Both the position numbers and the translations under genes were made by a program. Of a DNA stretch of 64,000 bases, positions 1 through 9,070 are shown in pieces. The stretch comes from Rugamonas sp. A1-17 (GTDB taxonomy: Bacteria > Pseudomonadota > Gammaproteobacteria > Burkholderiales > Burkholderiaceae_D), in assembly GCA_025548565.1 (NCBI GenBank), contig JAJLPB010000011.1, positions 186,001 through 250,000 of the forward strand. Reading direction: 5' to 3'. Each line of letters starts with the position of its first letter. The first letter of the stretch is position 1. The notes under the pieces are model-generated. The model ran no database searches, was not told the origin of the DNA, and was given only the letters and a program-made list of their open reading frames with translations.

Positions 1-218
1 TGGGTGGCCTCGGAGATGCGGAAGCGCGACAGCGAGGTTTGCATCTGCCCCAGGTAGCGCACCGCCGGCATCCAGTTGGTGGCGATGTCGGTCGAGGCCT
101 GGTTCACCCTGGCGAGCTGGCTGAGCGTGAACAAACCCAGGGCACAGGTCAGCGCGATCACCACGCCGAACGACACGATCAGCTTCTTGCCGATTCTTAA
201 ATCATAAAACCATTGCAT
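1..218 (-). CDS. Methyl-accepting chemotaxis protein, N-terminal fragment
   Basis: Only the first 72 codons are in the window; the gene continues past the left edge. The translation begins MQWFYDLRIGKKLIVSF and runs into a hydrophobic segment (VVIALTCALGLFTL). A helical stretch with NQASTDIATNWMPAVRYL follows. This is the usual start of chemoreceptors with a four-helix-bundle periplasmic sensor: a short cytoplasmic tail with the IGKKL motif, TM1, then the sensor helix. A Shine-Dalgarno sequence (TGAGGAGATA) sits just before the ATG. Such proteins signal to CheA/CheW and bias flagellar rotation. The ligand cannot be inferred, and the signalling domain lies outside the window. Confidence 0.85.
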   Translation of the reverse strand, partial: MQWFYDLRIGKKLIVSFGVVIALTCALGLFTLSQLARVNQASTDIATNWMPAVRYLGQMQTSLSRFRISEAT

Positions 219-277
219 GGTATCTCCTCAGGCCATTCCATATGGAAATATCATCATAAGTCGGAGGGCGGTGAATG

Positions 278-871
278 TCACCCTTTCAGTGCGTGCAATG
301 TGGCTTGGACGCTGTCCTGGCGCATCTGGCGCCGCCAGAAGAACCACGACACCAGCGCGTTGAACCAGTAGGCCGCGTACAGCAAGGCGGTCAGGTGCAG
401 GCCGCGGCTGGCGTACAGCGGCACCGAGATGGTGTTGACCAGCAGCCAGAACGGCCAGGTGTCGAGGCGCCGTCCCATCAGCAGCAGCTGGGCCACGACA
501 CTGAACATCAGCACCGCCGAGTCGATGAAGGGCGCGTAGGCGTTGGTGTAGGCCTGCAGCATCAGCCCGTAGCCCACGGTGGCCGCGATGCCGACGCCGA
601 CCATCCAGCCCAGCGCGCCCAGCCTGGCGCGGCTGATCGGCAGCGCGCCGCCGGCGTCGCCGCGCAGCCAGCGCAGCCAGCCGATGAAGCAGGTGACGAT
701 GAAGAACAGCTGCAGCGCCACGTCGGCGTACAGCTTGACGCTGTAGAACAGCGCGGCGAACATCGCGCAGCCCACCACGCCCAGCCACCATGAATGCACG
801 TTGTTGCGTCCGGCCAGGACGATGGAGGCCGTCATGACGACGTTGGCGGCGATTTCGAGGGAGGAGGTCAA
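278..871 (-). CDS. pnuC: PnuC-type nicotinamide riboside transporter
   Basis: A 197-residue integral membrane protein with about seven hydrophobic segments. It carries PnuC-family signatures near the C-terminus (NTISVPLYASRGLHLTALLY) and the WLGVVG-type N-terminal region. PnuC proteins carry nicotinamide riboside across the inner membrane by facilitated diffusion, and a kinase (NadR or similar) traps it for NAD salvage. No salvage gene is adjacent. It lies behind the chemoreceptor on the same strand, with a 59-bp gap, and diverges from the solute-binding protein gene at 1051. The vitamin specificity (nicotinamide riboside rather than thiamine or riboflavin) is assumed from the family. Confidence 0.85.
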   Translation of the reverse strand: MTSSLEIAANVVMTASIVLAGRNNVHSWWLGVVGCAMFAALFYSVKLYADVALQLFFIVTCFIGWLRWLRGDAGGALPISRARLGALGWMVGVGIAATVGYGLMLQAYTNAYAPFIDSAVLMFSVVAQLLLMGRRLDTWPFWLLVNTISVPLYASRGLHLTALLYAAYWFNALVSWFFWRRQMRQDSVQATLHALKG

Positions 872-993
872 CAGAAGAGTCCAGTCCGGTGCGTGGTGGT
901 GAATTGCTAGGCAAGGCGCTCATTTTCATCCAGCCGCACGGTGAACGCAATAGCCATGCCGCCGCCCGGATCGATGGTGGGCGATCGGCGGGC

Positions 994-1025
994 TTGACAT
1001 TCCGGCCGCATCTGGCAAATTGTAG
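994..1025 (+). promoter_or_regulatory. Putative sigma-70 promoter for the gene at 1051
   Basis: A perfect -35 hexamer TTGACA lies at 994-999. The -10 is poor (CAAATT or AAATTG, spacer 16-17), so only the -35 is persuasive. It lies 50 bp before the chosen start codon of the downstream solute-binding protein, which fits a short leader. Confidence 0.4.
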
Positions 1026-1050
1026 CCATAAGACTAGAAAGGGTTACGCC

Positions 1051-1821
1051 ATGCAAGCGCATCGCGTCGGTACCGTCATGGCGTTCATGGTCGCGTCCGC
1101 GCTGCCGGCGCAGGCCGCGCCGTGCCAGATGAAAATGGCGCTGGAACAATGGCCGCCCTATATGTACACCCGGCCCGGCGGCCCGCCGGCCGGGCTGGAC
1201 CTGGAGCTGGCGCAGGCGATCTTCAAGGAAGCCGGCTGCACGCTGCAACTGCTGCCCGTGCTGCCGACCGCGCGCCGCCAGCGCCAGTTCGAACAGGGCG
1301 GGCTGGACCTGCTGCTGGCCGCCTCCGACACCGCCGAGCGGCGCAAGTACGCGCGCTTCAGCCTGGCCTACCGCCATGAATCGGTGAGCGTCTTCACCCG
1401 CACCGCCAACCTGGCGCGCTACCGGGAGGTGCGCAGCGTCGAGGCGCTGGCGGGAAAAAAACTGTCGCTGCTGGCGCCCAAGCTGGGCTGGTATGGCGCG
1501 GCGTATGCGCGCGTGCAGCCACAGTTGCAGGAATCGGGCCGCCTGAGTACTTTCCTCAACTTCGGGCAGGGCTTGCGCATGCTGGACGCCGGACGGGCCG
1601 AGCTGATCCTCGGCGACACCGCCGCCCTGCGCCATGAGGCGCGGGAGCAAGGCATCGCCATCACGCCGCTGCCGTTCACCGTGCTGCGGGCGCCGGTGCA
1701 TCTGATGCTCAACAAGCGCAGCACCACTCAGGCCGAGCTCGACCTGCTCAACGCCGCCATCCTGCGGCTGGAGAAGCAAGGCGTGTTGGCGGAAATCCGC
1801 AGCCGTTACGGCGTCTCGTAG
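1051..1821 (+). CDS. Periplasmic solute-binding protein, family 3
   Basis: A 256-residue secreted protein. The ATG at 1051 was chosen over longer in-frame extensions because it is preceded by AGAAAGGG and begins a clear signal peptide (AFMVASALPAQAAP). The mature part looks like the amino-acid type SBP_bac_3 fold: an opening strand with WPPYMYT, then GLDLELAQAIFKEAGC, a second lobe with GKKLSLLAPKLGWYG, and an ending typical of the family (LEKQGVLAEIRSRYG). No ABC permease or ATPase is nearby, so it may serve a distant transporter or act as an orphan sensor-type binding protein. The ligand is unknown. It faces the FecR-like gene tail to tail. Confidence 0.8.
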   Translation: MQAHRVGTVMAFMVASALPAQAAPCQMKMALEQWPPYMYTRPGGPPAGLDLELAQAIFKEAGCTLQLLPVLPTARRQRQFEQGGLDLLLAASDTAERRKYARFSLAYRHESVSVFTRTANLARYREVRSVEALAGKKLSLLAPKLGWYGAAYARVQPQLQESGRLSTFLNFGQGLRMLDAGRAELILGDTAALRHEAREQGIAITPLPFTVLRAPVHLMLNKRSTTQAELDLLNAAILRLEKQGVLAEIRSRYGVS

Positions 1822-1831
1822 GCGCGGGCCG

Positions 1832-3958
1832 CTATTCGCGCTTCGGTTCCTGCTTGGGATCGTGATGCGCGGCCTCGCGATGCGGCGGCGCTTCGGCTGA
1901 CGGATGCTGCGCCACATGCTGCGGCTCTCGCGGCGGCGCTTTAGGCGGCGGGGTTGCCCGCGCCTCGGCTTGCGGATGCGGCGCAGGTTGCGGCCGAGCT
2001 TCCGCTTGCTGATGCGGCGCGGGCTGCGGACGAGCCTCCGCTTGCGGATGCGGCGCCGGCTGCGGCCGAGCCTCCGCTTGCAGATGCGGCGCGGGCTGCG
2101 GACCAGCTTCAGCTTGCGGGTGCGGCACCGGTTGTGGATGGGCCTCCGTCTGCGGATGCGGCGCGGGCTGTGGACGAGCCTGCGCTTGCAATGGCGGCAC
2201 CGGTTGCGGATGTGCTTGTGCCACAGGCTGCGGCGGCATCGAAGCATGCGGCTCCGCTCCGGGATGCTGCCCCGGTGGCAGCCGCGATTCCGCCTGCGCA
2301 TGTTGCGCTACGGGCGGCTGCGACTCGGGGTGCGCGGCAGGCTGCTGATGCAGCGCCGCCTGCGGCGGAATCTCCCCCGGTTTCGCCGGCCGCGCCATCA
2401 GCGGCGCGGGCGTCGACGCCGGCGCGGCCGCCGCTGGACCATGCGCCCCACCCTTCTGCGCCAGCTGCTGCGCACCGGCGGGCGCCGGCACCGGCATCGT
2501 CGGCCGCGCCGCCCGCACCATGCGCACATTGGCGGCCGCTTGCGCGGCGCCCTGCGCCGGCTTGCCCGCCTGCGGCGCCATCATTCGCGCCGCCGCCACC
2601 GCCGGCGCAGTCTTCGCCACCACCGGCCGCGCCAGGATGGCCGGCGCCGGACGCGGACCACCCTGCCCGCCAGCCAGCGCCGCCGGACGCTGCGGCTTCA
2701 CCGCCGGCGCGGCGGCCAGCGGCGCCGCCGCCAAAGCTTGCGGCGCCACGCGCATCGCGTTCTGCCGCACCGGCTGCGCCTGCGCGAACGCCCTGGCCGG
2801 CACCGCCGTCACGGCCTGCCGGTTCACATAGCGCACGTTGGTGATGTTGACGTTGTTATAGACGTTGGTGATCTGCGTCTTGTTGATGACCGTGTTGCTG
2901 GTGTTGATGTTGGTGACATACACCGGGCTGGCCCGGTACGACGGCCGGTACACCTCGCGCGGGCCCAGCGGGAACCAGGCCACGCCGGGATCGCGCTGCC
3001 CCACCATCAGCGTCGCCGCGCCCACGAACACCACCAGCGCCGGCGCATACACGGGCCGCTGCACCACCGGCCCCGGCACCCAGCCCCAACCGGCCGGCGT
3101 CTGCGCCCAGCGGCCGTAGTGCGACACCGCGAACCCCCACGGCGCATCGTCGACCCAGGTCCAGCCCCACGGGTCGACCCAGGCCCAGTGGCCGTCGCGA
3201 TATGGCGCCCAGTCCGACGCCACATGGGCCGGCATCCACACATTGCCGTAGCCAGGCACGTCGCGCCAATCGCCGTTGTCGTCCAGGTCCTCGTAGCCGA
3301 CCACGTCGCTCGACACATAGCGCGCCGCCACCGGATGCTCCAGCCGGCGGTCGCGCTGCGCCGCCCAGCGGTCGAAATCGTCGGCCGGCGGCAACTGGTT
3401 CACGCTGAAATCCTGCAGGCCGGTGCCGGTGAAGCGATACGCCTGGCCGGGATCGACCAGGTAGGACGTGTTGTCGCCATACGCCTCGCCCTGGCCGTCG
3501 ATCACCGCGACCTCGGTGGCGTTGCCGGAGGCGTCCACCTGCAGCCGGTAGTGGCCGGGCTTGCGGATGCTGAACGCCAGGTTCGGCGTGTCGACCTCCA
3601 GCACCTCGTCGGGACGCAGCTGGCGCACGCGCAGGTTCAGCCGGCCTTGCGATAATTGCAGCTGGGTCTTGGTGTCGTCGGCGTTGAGCAGCGTGACCAG
3701 CGTCTCGCCGCCCATGCGCACGGCGGCGGGGCCGGCCTGCACCTCGTCGCGTGCGCCGGCTGCGGTCCACAGGCGGTCGCCCGCGACCAGCGGCCGGTTG
3801 ATGCCGGCCGTCTGCCAGTCATCCGCGCCGGCGGCTGAAAAACTCACGGGGCCGGAGAGGTAGGCAAGGCGCGCCACGCGTGCCGGCGGATCGGCCAGCG
3901 CGATGCCGCTGCAGAACATGGCGGCGCTACCCAGCGCCAGCAGGAATCGGATATGCAT
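1832..3958 (-). CDS. Secreted FecR/DUF6600-type protein with Pro/Gln-rich repeat tail
   Basis: A 708-residue exported protein. The start at 3958 (MHIRFLLALG) gives a normal signal peptide ending ALADPP; an upstream start would add 12 residues without one. After the signal comes a FecR-like beta domain (AYLSGPVSFSAAGADDW to about residue 160). A Trp-rich DUF6600 region (about 210-320) follows, with motifs such as HWAWVDPWGWTWVDDAPWGF. From about residue 370 the chain is low-complexity Ala/Pro/Gln and ends in 12-residue repeats. DUF6600 proteins are of unknown function and found in the envelope of betaproteobacteria. No sigma-factor or TonB partner is adjacent, so a FecR-type regulatory role is doubtful. 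Confidence 0.75.
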   Translation of the reverse strand: MHIRFLLALGSAAMFCSGIALADPPARVARLAYLSGPVSFSAAGADDWQTAGINRPLVAGDRLWTAAGARDEVQAGPAAVRMGGETLVTLLNADDTKTQLQLSQGRLNLRVRQLRPDEVLEVDTPNLAFSIRKPGHYRLQVDASGNATEVAVIDGQGEAYGDNTSYLVDPGQAYRFTGTGLQDFSVNQLPPADDFDRWAAQRDRRLEHPVAARYVSSDVVGYEDLDDNGDWRDVPGYGNVWMPAHVASDWAPYRDGHWAWVDPWGWTWVDDAPWGFAVSHYGRWAQTPAGWGWVPGPVVQRPVYAPALVVFVGAATLMVGQRDPGVAWFPLGPREVYRPSYRASPVYVTNINTSNTVINKTQITNVYNNVNITNVRYVNRQAVTAVPARAFAQAQPVRQNAMRVAPQALAAAPLAAAPAVKPQRPAALAGGQGGPRPAPAILARPVVAKTAPAVAAARMMAPQAGKPAQGAAQAAANVRMVRAARPTMPVPAPAGAQQLAQKGGAHGPAAAAPASTPAPLMARPAKPGEIPPQAALHQQPAAHPESQPPVAQHAQAESRLPPGQHPGAEPHASMPPQPVAQAHPQPVPPLQAQARPQPAPHPQTEAHPQPVPHPQAEAGPQPAPHLQAEARPQPAPHPQAEARPQPAPHQQAEARPQPAPHPQAEARATPPPKAPPREPQHVAQHPSAEAPPHREAAHHDPKQEPKRE
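1943..2230 (-). repeat. In-frame 36-bp tandem repeat (12-residue Pro/Gln/His motif)
   Basis: About eight tandem 36-bp units encode 12-residue repeats of consensus HPQAEARPQPAP near the C-terminus of the FecR/DUF6600 protein. Units differ by a few substitutions (PVP for PAP, HLQ or HQQ for HPQ). All preserve frame, as expected of a coding minisatellite that can change copy number by slippage or recombination without breaking the gene. Confidence 0.85.
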
Positions 3959-4095
3959 GATGGAGCTCGGAAAAATCAGCGATGAGCCCAACATAGCCGA
4001 TCAGTGCACCGGCCACTGTTCGCTGCCGCACATCCACACGCAAGACGCCGCCCCGGGCGTGAAGGCCGAGGCGGCGCGATCGGTCCGGCGTGCGC

Positions 4096-4695
4096 TCAGG
4101 AGCCGCGCTGCTTGCGGCGCGCGCTCCAGCCCAGCAAGGCCAGGCCTGCGCCCAACATGGCGTAGCTGGCCGGCTCAGGCACCGGGATGACGTTGCCGAT
4201 GGCTTCGAATTCCGAGACGGCGTAATGGCTGTCGCCGCGGCCGGCGGCGCCGCTGATCATGAAGGCGGTGGCCGCCACCGGTGCGTCCAGCATCGTGCTG
4301 CCGTTGTCCATGCCCCACGAGAGGTGGGGTGCCATCACCGCCAGGTCGTGCCAGGTGTTGGCCTGGTCGCGGTACTGGATGCGATAGAGGTTGTCGTTAT
4401 CGGCCTGAATGTTCAGCTGGCTTACCATCGCGGCTTGGTTGAGGGTGATGGTCACCGAATCGGCGCCGACGTCGCCAGTCCAGAACACCGTGCCCAGGTT
4501 CCACTGGGTCTGGATCGGCAGGTAGACCCCGTCCGTAACCGACGACGGCAGGGCCGGTGCGCCCAGGCCCCATTCGCCGCCATTCCAGAACCCGCCGCCG
4601 GTCAATGTGACGCCGCCGCCCAGGGCGACGTTGGTATCGGCTACGGCAGAACCGGCGCAGGCCAGGCAGGCCAGCGCAATCGCGAGCGTCTTCAT
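4096..4695 (-). CDS. PEP-CTERM sorting-domain exported protein
   Basis: A 199-residue secreted protein with a signal peptide (MKTLAIALACLACAGSAVA) and a strong ribosome site (AAGGAG). It ends in the textbook PEP-CTERM tripartite signal: VPEP at about residue 172, a hydrophobic helix (SYAMLGAGLALLGWSA) and the basic tail RRKQRGS. The exosortase system (EpsH/XrtA) cleaves such proteins, usually in exopolysaccharide-producing Gram-negatives. The body (about 20-165) looks beta-rich and resembles discoidin-like domains near PEP-CTERM signals (QWNLGTVFWTGDVGADSVTI). A binding role is therefore possible but unproven. No exosortase gene is in this window. Confidence 0.85.
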   Translation of the reverse strand: MKTLAIALACLACAGSAVADTNVALGGGVTLTGGGFWNGGEWGLGAPALPSSVTDGVYLPIQTQWNLGTVFWTGDVGADSVTITLNQAAMVSQLNIQADNDNLYRIQYRDQANTWHDLAVMAPHLSWGMDNGSTMLDAPVAATAFMISGAAGRGDSHYAVSEFEAIGNVIPVPEPASYAMLGAGLALLGWSARRKQRGS

Positions 4696-4796
4696 ATCTT
4701 CTCCTTAAGCAATATAAAATTGATAAGACAGAAAACCAGAATAGCATGAGCTCGCTAACTTTCAAGCCGCCTTGTCTCGCGTGCGCGACGCCGCGA

Positions 4797-7157
4797 TCAG
4801 GCCGAAATGGCCGCGCGCTGCGTGAACAGACGGACGCCGAACACGGGCCCGGCGGTGTGGCCCGGCTCGGGATCGAAGCGCACCACCACGCTGGTCTTGC
4901 CGCTGGTGATACGCTCCGGAACCGGATATTCCCGGTCGACAAACACGCCGGGATCGCCGCCATCGAGCGTGACGTGCGCGATCCGTTCGCCGTCGATGCT
5001 GATGTGGAAATCGCGGTTGCGCTCCTCGCCCCAATAGCTCGCCTGCAGCAGCAGCGGGCCGTCGGTGCACTTCATGCGGAAGCTGAAGTAGCCGCCGGTG
5101 CGCGCATCGCGTCCGTTGCGGCCACGGTAGGCGACCGGATAGGAGATCGCCGACTGCAGGTCGTGATCGCGCTCCGGCTGCATCTCGCCCAGGTGCATGA
5201 CATCGACCGAGCGCTCGGCCAGGTCCTTCAGGCGCGCCTCCTCCTTGCGGAAGGCGACTTCTGAGGCCGCCCACTCGGCCTCGGTGTAGACGTTGAAATA
5301 CACCGCCGCGCGCCGCTCGTACTGCGAAAAGAACGGCGTGAACTTCATGTCGCCGGGCCGGCCCGTGCCCACGCTGCGATACACGGCCCTGCCCTTGTCC
5401 GCCTCCGCGAACGCGGCGAGGACATTGGCGCCCACCAGCGCCGGCGCCAGTCCGGTGAACGGTTTGTCGGCCGCGCCCAGGTCCGCCGCCAGCACCATCG
5501 GGCCGCGTAGCAGCGCCACCACATGATCGTTGCCGGCCGCCGCTTCCATCCGCAAATCCAGCGGCAGCGACAGGCGCACGCTGTCGCCCGCGCGCCAGCG
5601 CCGGCGTATCAGCAAGTAGCCCTTATGCTTGCTGGCGGTCTGCGGTTTGCCGTTGACCAGCACCGCGTGGCCGCTGGCCCACGACGGCACGCGCAGCGCC
5701 AGCGTGAACTGGCGCGGGCCCGCCAGCCGCCGCACTTTGAGGTCGATGTCGCCCTCGAACGGATAGCGCGTGTTGAGCTCCAGCCGCGCAGCCTTCCACT
5801 CCACCGTCGATGGAATGTAGAGATTGACGAACAGCGTGTCGCCGTTCTCCCAGTAGATCGAATCGCCGTGCTTGGCGTGGCTCTCCATCCCGGACAGCAC
5901 GCAGCACCAGAAGTCGTTGTCCTCGCTGGAGTACTCGCGCGCCATGCCGGACATCAGCGGCGTCATATACGTGAACATGCCGGTGCGCGGATTCTGGTGC
6001 GCGAGGATGTGGTTCAGGTGCGTGCGCTCGTAGTAGTCGAAGTAGGCGGCGTCCGGCGCCCAGCTGTAGAGATGGCGCGTCATCTTCAGCATGTTGTAGC
6101 TGGCGCAGGCCTCGCAGGTCTGCTCGGTGATGTGGGCGGCGATGCTGTCCGGCGCGGAGAAGTATTCGCGGTCGCCGTTGCCGCCGATGACGTAGCTGTG
6201 ATGCTGCGTGACGCGCTTCCAGAAAAAGTCCACGGCGTCGGCGTCGCTGCGGCGGCTGGTCAGCTCGTGGAGGCGCGCAAGGCCGATCAGCTTGGGGATC
6301 TGCGTGTTGGAATGCAGGTTGGCCAGTTCATCCAGGCCCTGCGTCAGCGGCACCAGCACCTTGTTGTGGTACAGCCGCCGCGCCAGCGCCAGCCAACGCT
6401 GATCGTTGGTGCGCGCATAGAGTTCGGCGAAGCTCTCGTTGATGCCGCCATGTTCGCAGGCCAGCACCCGCTGCACCTGCTCGTCGCTGAGCGCGGCGAA
6501 CACCTTGTCGATATAGCCCGCCAGGCCAAGCGCCACCTGCAGCGCCTGGGCGTTGCCGGCGTGGGTCTGCGCGTCGAACAGGCCGGCGAAGACCTTGTGC
6601 CAGTTATACAGCGGCACCCAGCAGCCATTCAGGTCGAAGCCTGCGGACCTGATCTCGCCGCGCACGATCTCGGGGAAGATCTCCTTGCCGTCGACCACAG
6701 TGCCGTCCGCGCGCTTGCGCATGAAGCCCGCCACATAGCCGTCGCCGTGCGCCTGCTGCACGCGCGCCAGTTCGGCCACGATGTAATCGATGCGCGGCTT
6801 CAGCGCCGCATTACCGGTCTGCGCAAGCATCAGCGACAGCGCGGACAGATAGTGGCCCAGTCCCTCGCCCGCGATGGTGTCGGACTCCCAGCCGCCGTAG
6901 ATGGCGCCCTTGGTCGGCAGGCCGGCGAAGCGGTGGTAGTTGTGCAGGAAGCGGTCCACGCTCAGGCGCAGCAGGTAGGCCTGGTTGGCTTGCAGCGCAT
7001 CGGCGTAGATCGAGGGCAGCAGCCGAACCGACGACAGCGGCAGCGCCCGTGCGGTGGATGGAAAATCGGTGGCGGCGCTGGCCGCGCTGGCCGCGGCGGG
7101 CCAACCCGAAATGAGCCCCAGACCGGCGGCGCCCTGCAATACCTGTCGACGATGCAT
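4797..7157 (-). CDS. GH127-family beta-L-arabinofuranosidase (DUF1680), exported
   Basis: A 786-residue protein. The start at 7157 gives a Tat-like signal (MHRRQVLQGAAGLGLISG). The body matches the (alpha/alpha)6-barrel GH127/GH146 class: YGGWESDTIAGEGLGHYLSA, GCWVPLYNWHK, HSNTQIPKLIG, and EACASYNMLKMTRHLYSW. In characterised relatives (HypBA1), Glu-x-Cys and a Cys pair bind zinc and one Cys is the nucleophile. Equivalent residues here are E349-x-C351 and C418-C419 (in FWCCVLSGMESH). The enzyme probably releases L-arabinofuranose from plant arabinan, hydroxyproline-rich glycoprotein or arabinogalactan side chains. The esterase gene 104 bp upstream on the same strand suggests one plant-polysaccharide unit. 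The exact linkage is not predictable. Confidence 0.88.
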   Translation of the reverse strand: MHRRQVLQGAAGLGLISGWPAAASAASAATDFPSTARALPLSSVRLLPSIYADALQANQAYLLRLSVDRFLHNYHRFAGLPTKGAIYGGWESDTIAGEGLGHYLSALSLMLAQTGNAALKPRIDYIVAELARVQQAHGDGYVAGFMRKRADGTVVDGKEIFPEIVRGEIRSAGFDLNGCWVPLYNWHKVFAGLFDAQTHAGNAQALQVALGLAGYIDKVFAALSDEQVQRVLACEHGGINESFAELYARTNDQRWLALARRLYHNKVLVPLTQGLDELANLHSNTQIPKLIGLARLHELTSRRSDADAVDFFWKRVTQHHSYVIGGNGDREYFSAPDSIAAHITEQTCEACASYNMLKMTRHLYSWAPDAAYFDYYERTHLNHILAHQNPRTGMFTYMTPLMSGMAREYSSEDNDFWCCVLSGMESHAKHGDSIYWENGDTLFVNLYIPSTVEWKAARLELNTRYPFEGDIDLKVRRLAGPRQFTLALRVPSWASGHAVLVNGKPQTASKHKGYLLIRRRWRAGDSVRLSLPLDLRMEAAAGNDHVVALLRGPMVLAADLGAADKPFTGLAPALVGANVLAAFAEADKGRAVYRSVGTGRPGDMKFTPFFSQYERRAAVYFNVYTEAEWAASEVAFRKEEARLKDLAERSVDVMHLGEMQPERDHDLQSAISYPVAYRGRNGRDARTGGYFSFRMKCTDGPLLLQASYWGEERNRDFHISIDGERIAHVTLDGGDPGVFVDREYPVPERITSGKTSVVVRFDPEPGHTAGPVFGVRLFTQRAAISA

Positions 7158-7261
7158 ACTTACCCCATGGTAGATGGCCATCCTCTAATGTACGTGCAGG
7201 CGCGGCGGCCGTCTTGTGGCGGCGCCGCTAAAAGGATGACGAAATCTGCACAATCAGGCGC

Positions 7262-8338
7262 TCACCATCCCATTTTCTGGCGAATGAAGGCGGTCAGCTG
7301 CGCGGCGTTGGCCTGGTGCTGCTTGATGCGCGGATGGCCGCCGAAGCCGGTCCAAGGGAACACGATGGTGTCGATCCGCTGATCGCCGCCTTGCCGCATC
7401 TGGTCCACCGCCGCGCGCACGTAGCCCGGCCACTTGGAGCCCTCCTGCACCGCGTCCATGCTGCCCAGCGCGCACACGATGTAGGCCTGCGGATACAGCG
7501 CGCGGATCTTCTGCACGAAGCTGCGATAGGCCTGCACGCGCTGCGCATCGTCCGGCATCGGCGACAGTCGCTTCTCGCGGTCGATCAGCCAGCGGTCGTT
7601 CTGGAACAGGTTGATGACCACCACGTCCGGCGTCCAGGAATGGAAATCCCAGTGGGTGTCGTTATTGCCGACGGCGCTCAATTGGTCGTAGAAGTCCGGC
7701 ATGGTGAACGGGAACCAGCTGATCATCACGCCGATGCCGCTTTGCGAGATGATGTGCGCCTCCGCATCCAGCGCCCGCGCCGTGATCGATGAGTAGGACA
7801 TGAAGTTGTTCTTGTCCTTCAGCAGATGATCCGGTCCGTCGTCCGGCGATTCGTCGCCCATGCCGGTGGTGATGGAGTCGCCGAAGAATTCGATGCGGCG
7901 CTGCTTGCGCGCAGGAGGCGGCAACATCTGGCCGCCGTCCGCCAGCTCCAGGCCCTGGAAGAACGTACCGCCCTCCTCGCCCTCGGTGCGCTTGGTGATC
8001 AGGAAGTTGTGCGGGCCCGGTCCCAGGCCGCTCGCCACCGCGTAGGTCTTGCCGCCCTGCGCGGCCTCGATGACCGCCGCCGGCTTGGCCAGGTCGCCAT
8101 CGATGAACACATTGAAGAAGTTCTTGCCCAACTGGTCGTCCAGCTTGACCGACAGGCTGGCGCCGGTGAAGTTCCCTTCGATGCTCGTGCCGGGCCATGA
8201 CAACATGGGCCGCGTACGGTCGGCGAAATCGATGCGCCCTGTGTACTGCAATTGCGCATCATCCGGCTGCACCGCCACGCCCGCGAACGCCTGCCCGGCC
8301 AACAACAACGCCGCCAATCCTGCTCTGAACTTCATCAA
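7262..8338 (-). CDS. CE2-like SGNH/GDSL acetyl esterase, exported
   Basis: A 358-residue secreted protein with signal peptide (AGLAALLLAGQAFAG). Residues about 25-145 form a jelly-roll-like N-terminal domain (IEGNFTGASLSVKLDDQ). An SGNH hydrolase domain follows, with the nucleophile block EFFGDSITTGMGD at about 150. The C-terminal GFGGHPRIKQHQANAAQL holds the catalytic His. This arrangement is that of carbohydrate esterase family 2, which deacetylates xylan, mannan or xyloglucan oligosaccharides and often lacks the acidic member of the triad. It lies directly upstream of the GH127 gene on the same strand, so the two probably act together on decorated plant cell-wall polysaccharide. Confidence 0.82.
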   Translation of the reverse strand: MMKFRAGLAALLLAGQAFAGVAVQPDDAQLQYTGRIDFADRTRPMLSWPGTSIEGNFTGASLSVKLDDQLGKNFFNVFIDGDLAKPAAVIEAAQGGKTYAVASGLGPGPHNFLITKRTEGEEGGTFFQGLELADGGQMLPPPARKQRRIEFFGDSITTGMGDESPDDGPDHLLKDKNNFMSYSSITARALDAEAHIISQSGIGVMISWFPFTMPDFYDQLSAVGNNDTHWDFHSWTPDVVVINLFQNDRWLIDREKRLSPMPDDAQRVQAYRSFVQKIRALYPQAYIVCALGSMDAVQEGSKWPGYVRAAVDQMRQGGDQRIDTIVFPWTGFGGHPRIKQHQANAAQLTAFIRQKMGW

Positions 8339-8429
8339 AACGTCTCCTGTCCGATACTCGTCAAATCGAGCTGTACCGGCATGGTAAACGATTAACCTCT
8401 CATGCGCAGATTTGCCGCTGGTGCCGCTA

Positions 8430-8900
8430 CTATTCGTTTCGCCTCGTCGACAGCGCCACGATCGCAGCTCCCGCGGCGACTACCAGCGCGTCTTCAATCA
8501 GTCCGCTGCGGGTCTGGCCGATACGCGCCATGGCCCGCTTGCGGCCCGTCAGCGTCAGGTAGGCAAGCGGCACGGCGGTGGCGATGGCGACCGCCGCCCC
8601 GGCAGGCTCCCTGCCTCGCGGCGCCAACGCCGCTCCGGCAATGCCGGCGCTCATCACGCGCGCCGCCAGTCCGAGGAAGACAGTGCGGTCCGGGGCGGTT
8701 TTCATCTTGTCTCCGAACAGCTCACCGGCCCCCATCGCCAGCGCGCCGGCCTTGAACAGCGGGCGGTCCAACAAAACCAGTTGCCCAGGCGTGCGGCGGT
8801 CGGCGAGGCGGGCTGCCGCGATGGTGGCCATCGGCGTCATCGAGCGCGCGCTTGCGACGGCGCCTATCAGAGCAGAGGAAAGCAGGTTGCGAATATTCAT
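8430..8900 (-). CDS. DUF4126-like membrane protein
   Basis: A 156-residue protein starting at 8900 (MNIRNLLSSALIGAVASARS), with GGGAG as ribosome site 9 bp upstream. It has alternating hydrophobic and Gly/Ala-rich segments and the ARSMTPMA motif near the N-terminus, which is characteristic of DUF4126 proteins. The C-terminus is again hydrophobic (ALVVAAGAAIVALS). Function is unknown for the whole family. It is the last gene before the AT-richer accessory patch and has no obvious operon partner. Confidence 0.6.
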   Translation of the reverse strand: MNIRNLLSSALIGAVASARSMTPMATIAAARLADRRTPGQLVLLDRPLFKAGALAMGAGELFGDKMKTAPDRTVFLGLAARVMSAGIAGAALAPRGREPAGAAVAIATAVPLAYLTLTGRKRAMARIGQTRSGLIEDALVVAAGAAIVALSTRRNE

Positions 8901-9070
8901 CTTCAGGAACTCCCATGAAATATGGCAGGGTTTGCACAACCAGCTTACCTCTTCATAGAGCCTGGCCCGTCAGAAGAACACTCATCTGTCTGTAGGAAGA
9001 AAGGTGCCAGTTCACGCGAGCCTGGTGAAATCAGGGAATGCGCAGGGCGGGGTCTATTTTTTCGGCTTTT

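Noticed and set aside
1943..2230. Possible CRISPR array from 36-bp periodicity.
   Set aside because: Units are contiguous without spacers, in frame within a protein, and there are no cas genes.
8382..8397. TGGTAAACGATTAACC upstream of the CE2 esterase as a third LacI operator.
   Set aside because: Arms are unequal about the central CG and the spacing does not match the two good operators.
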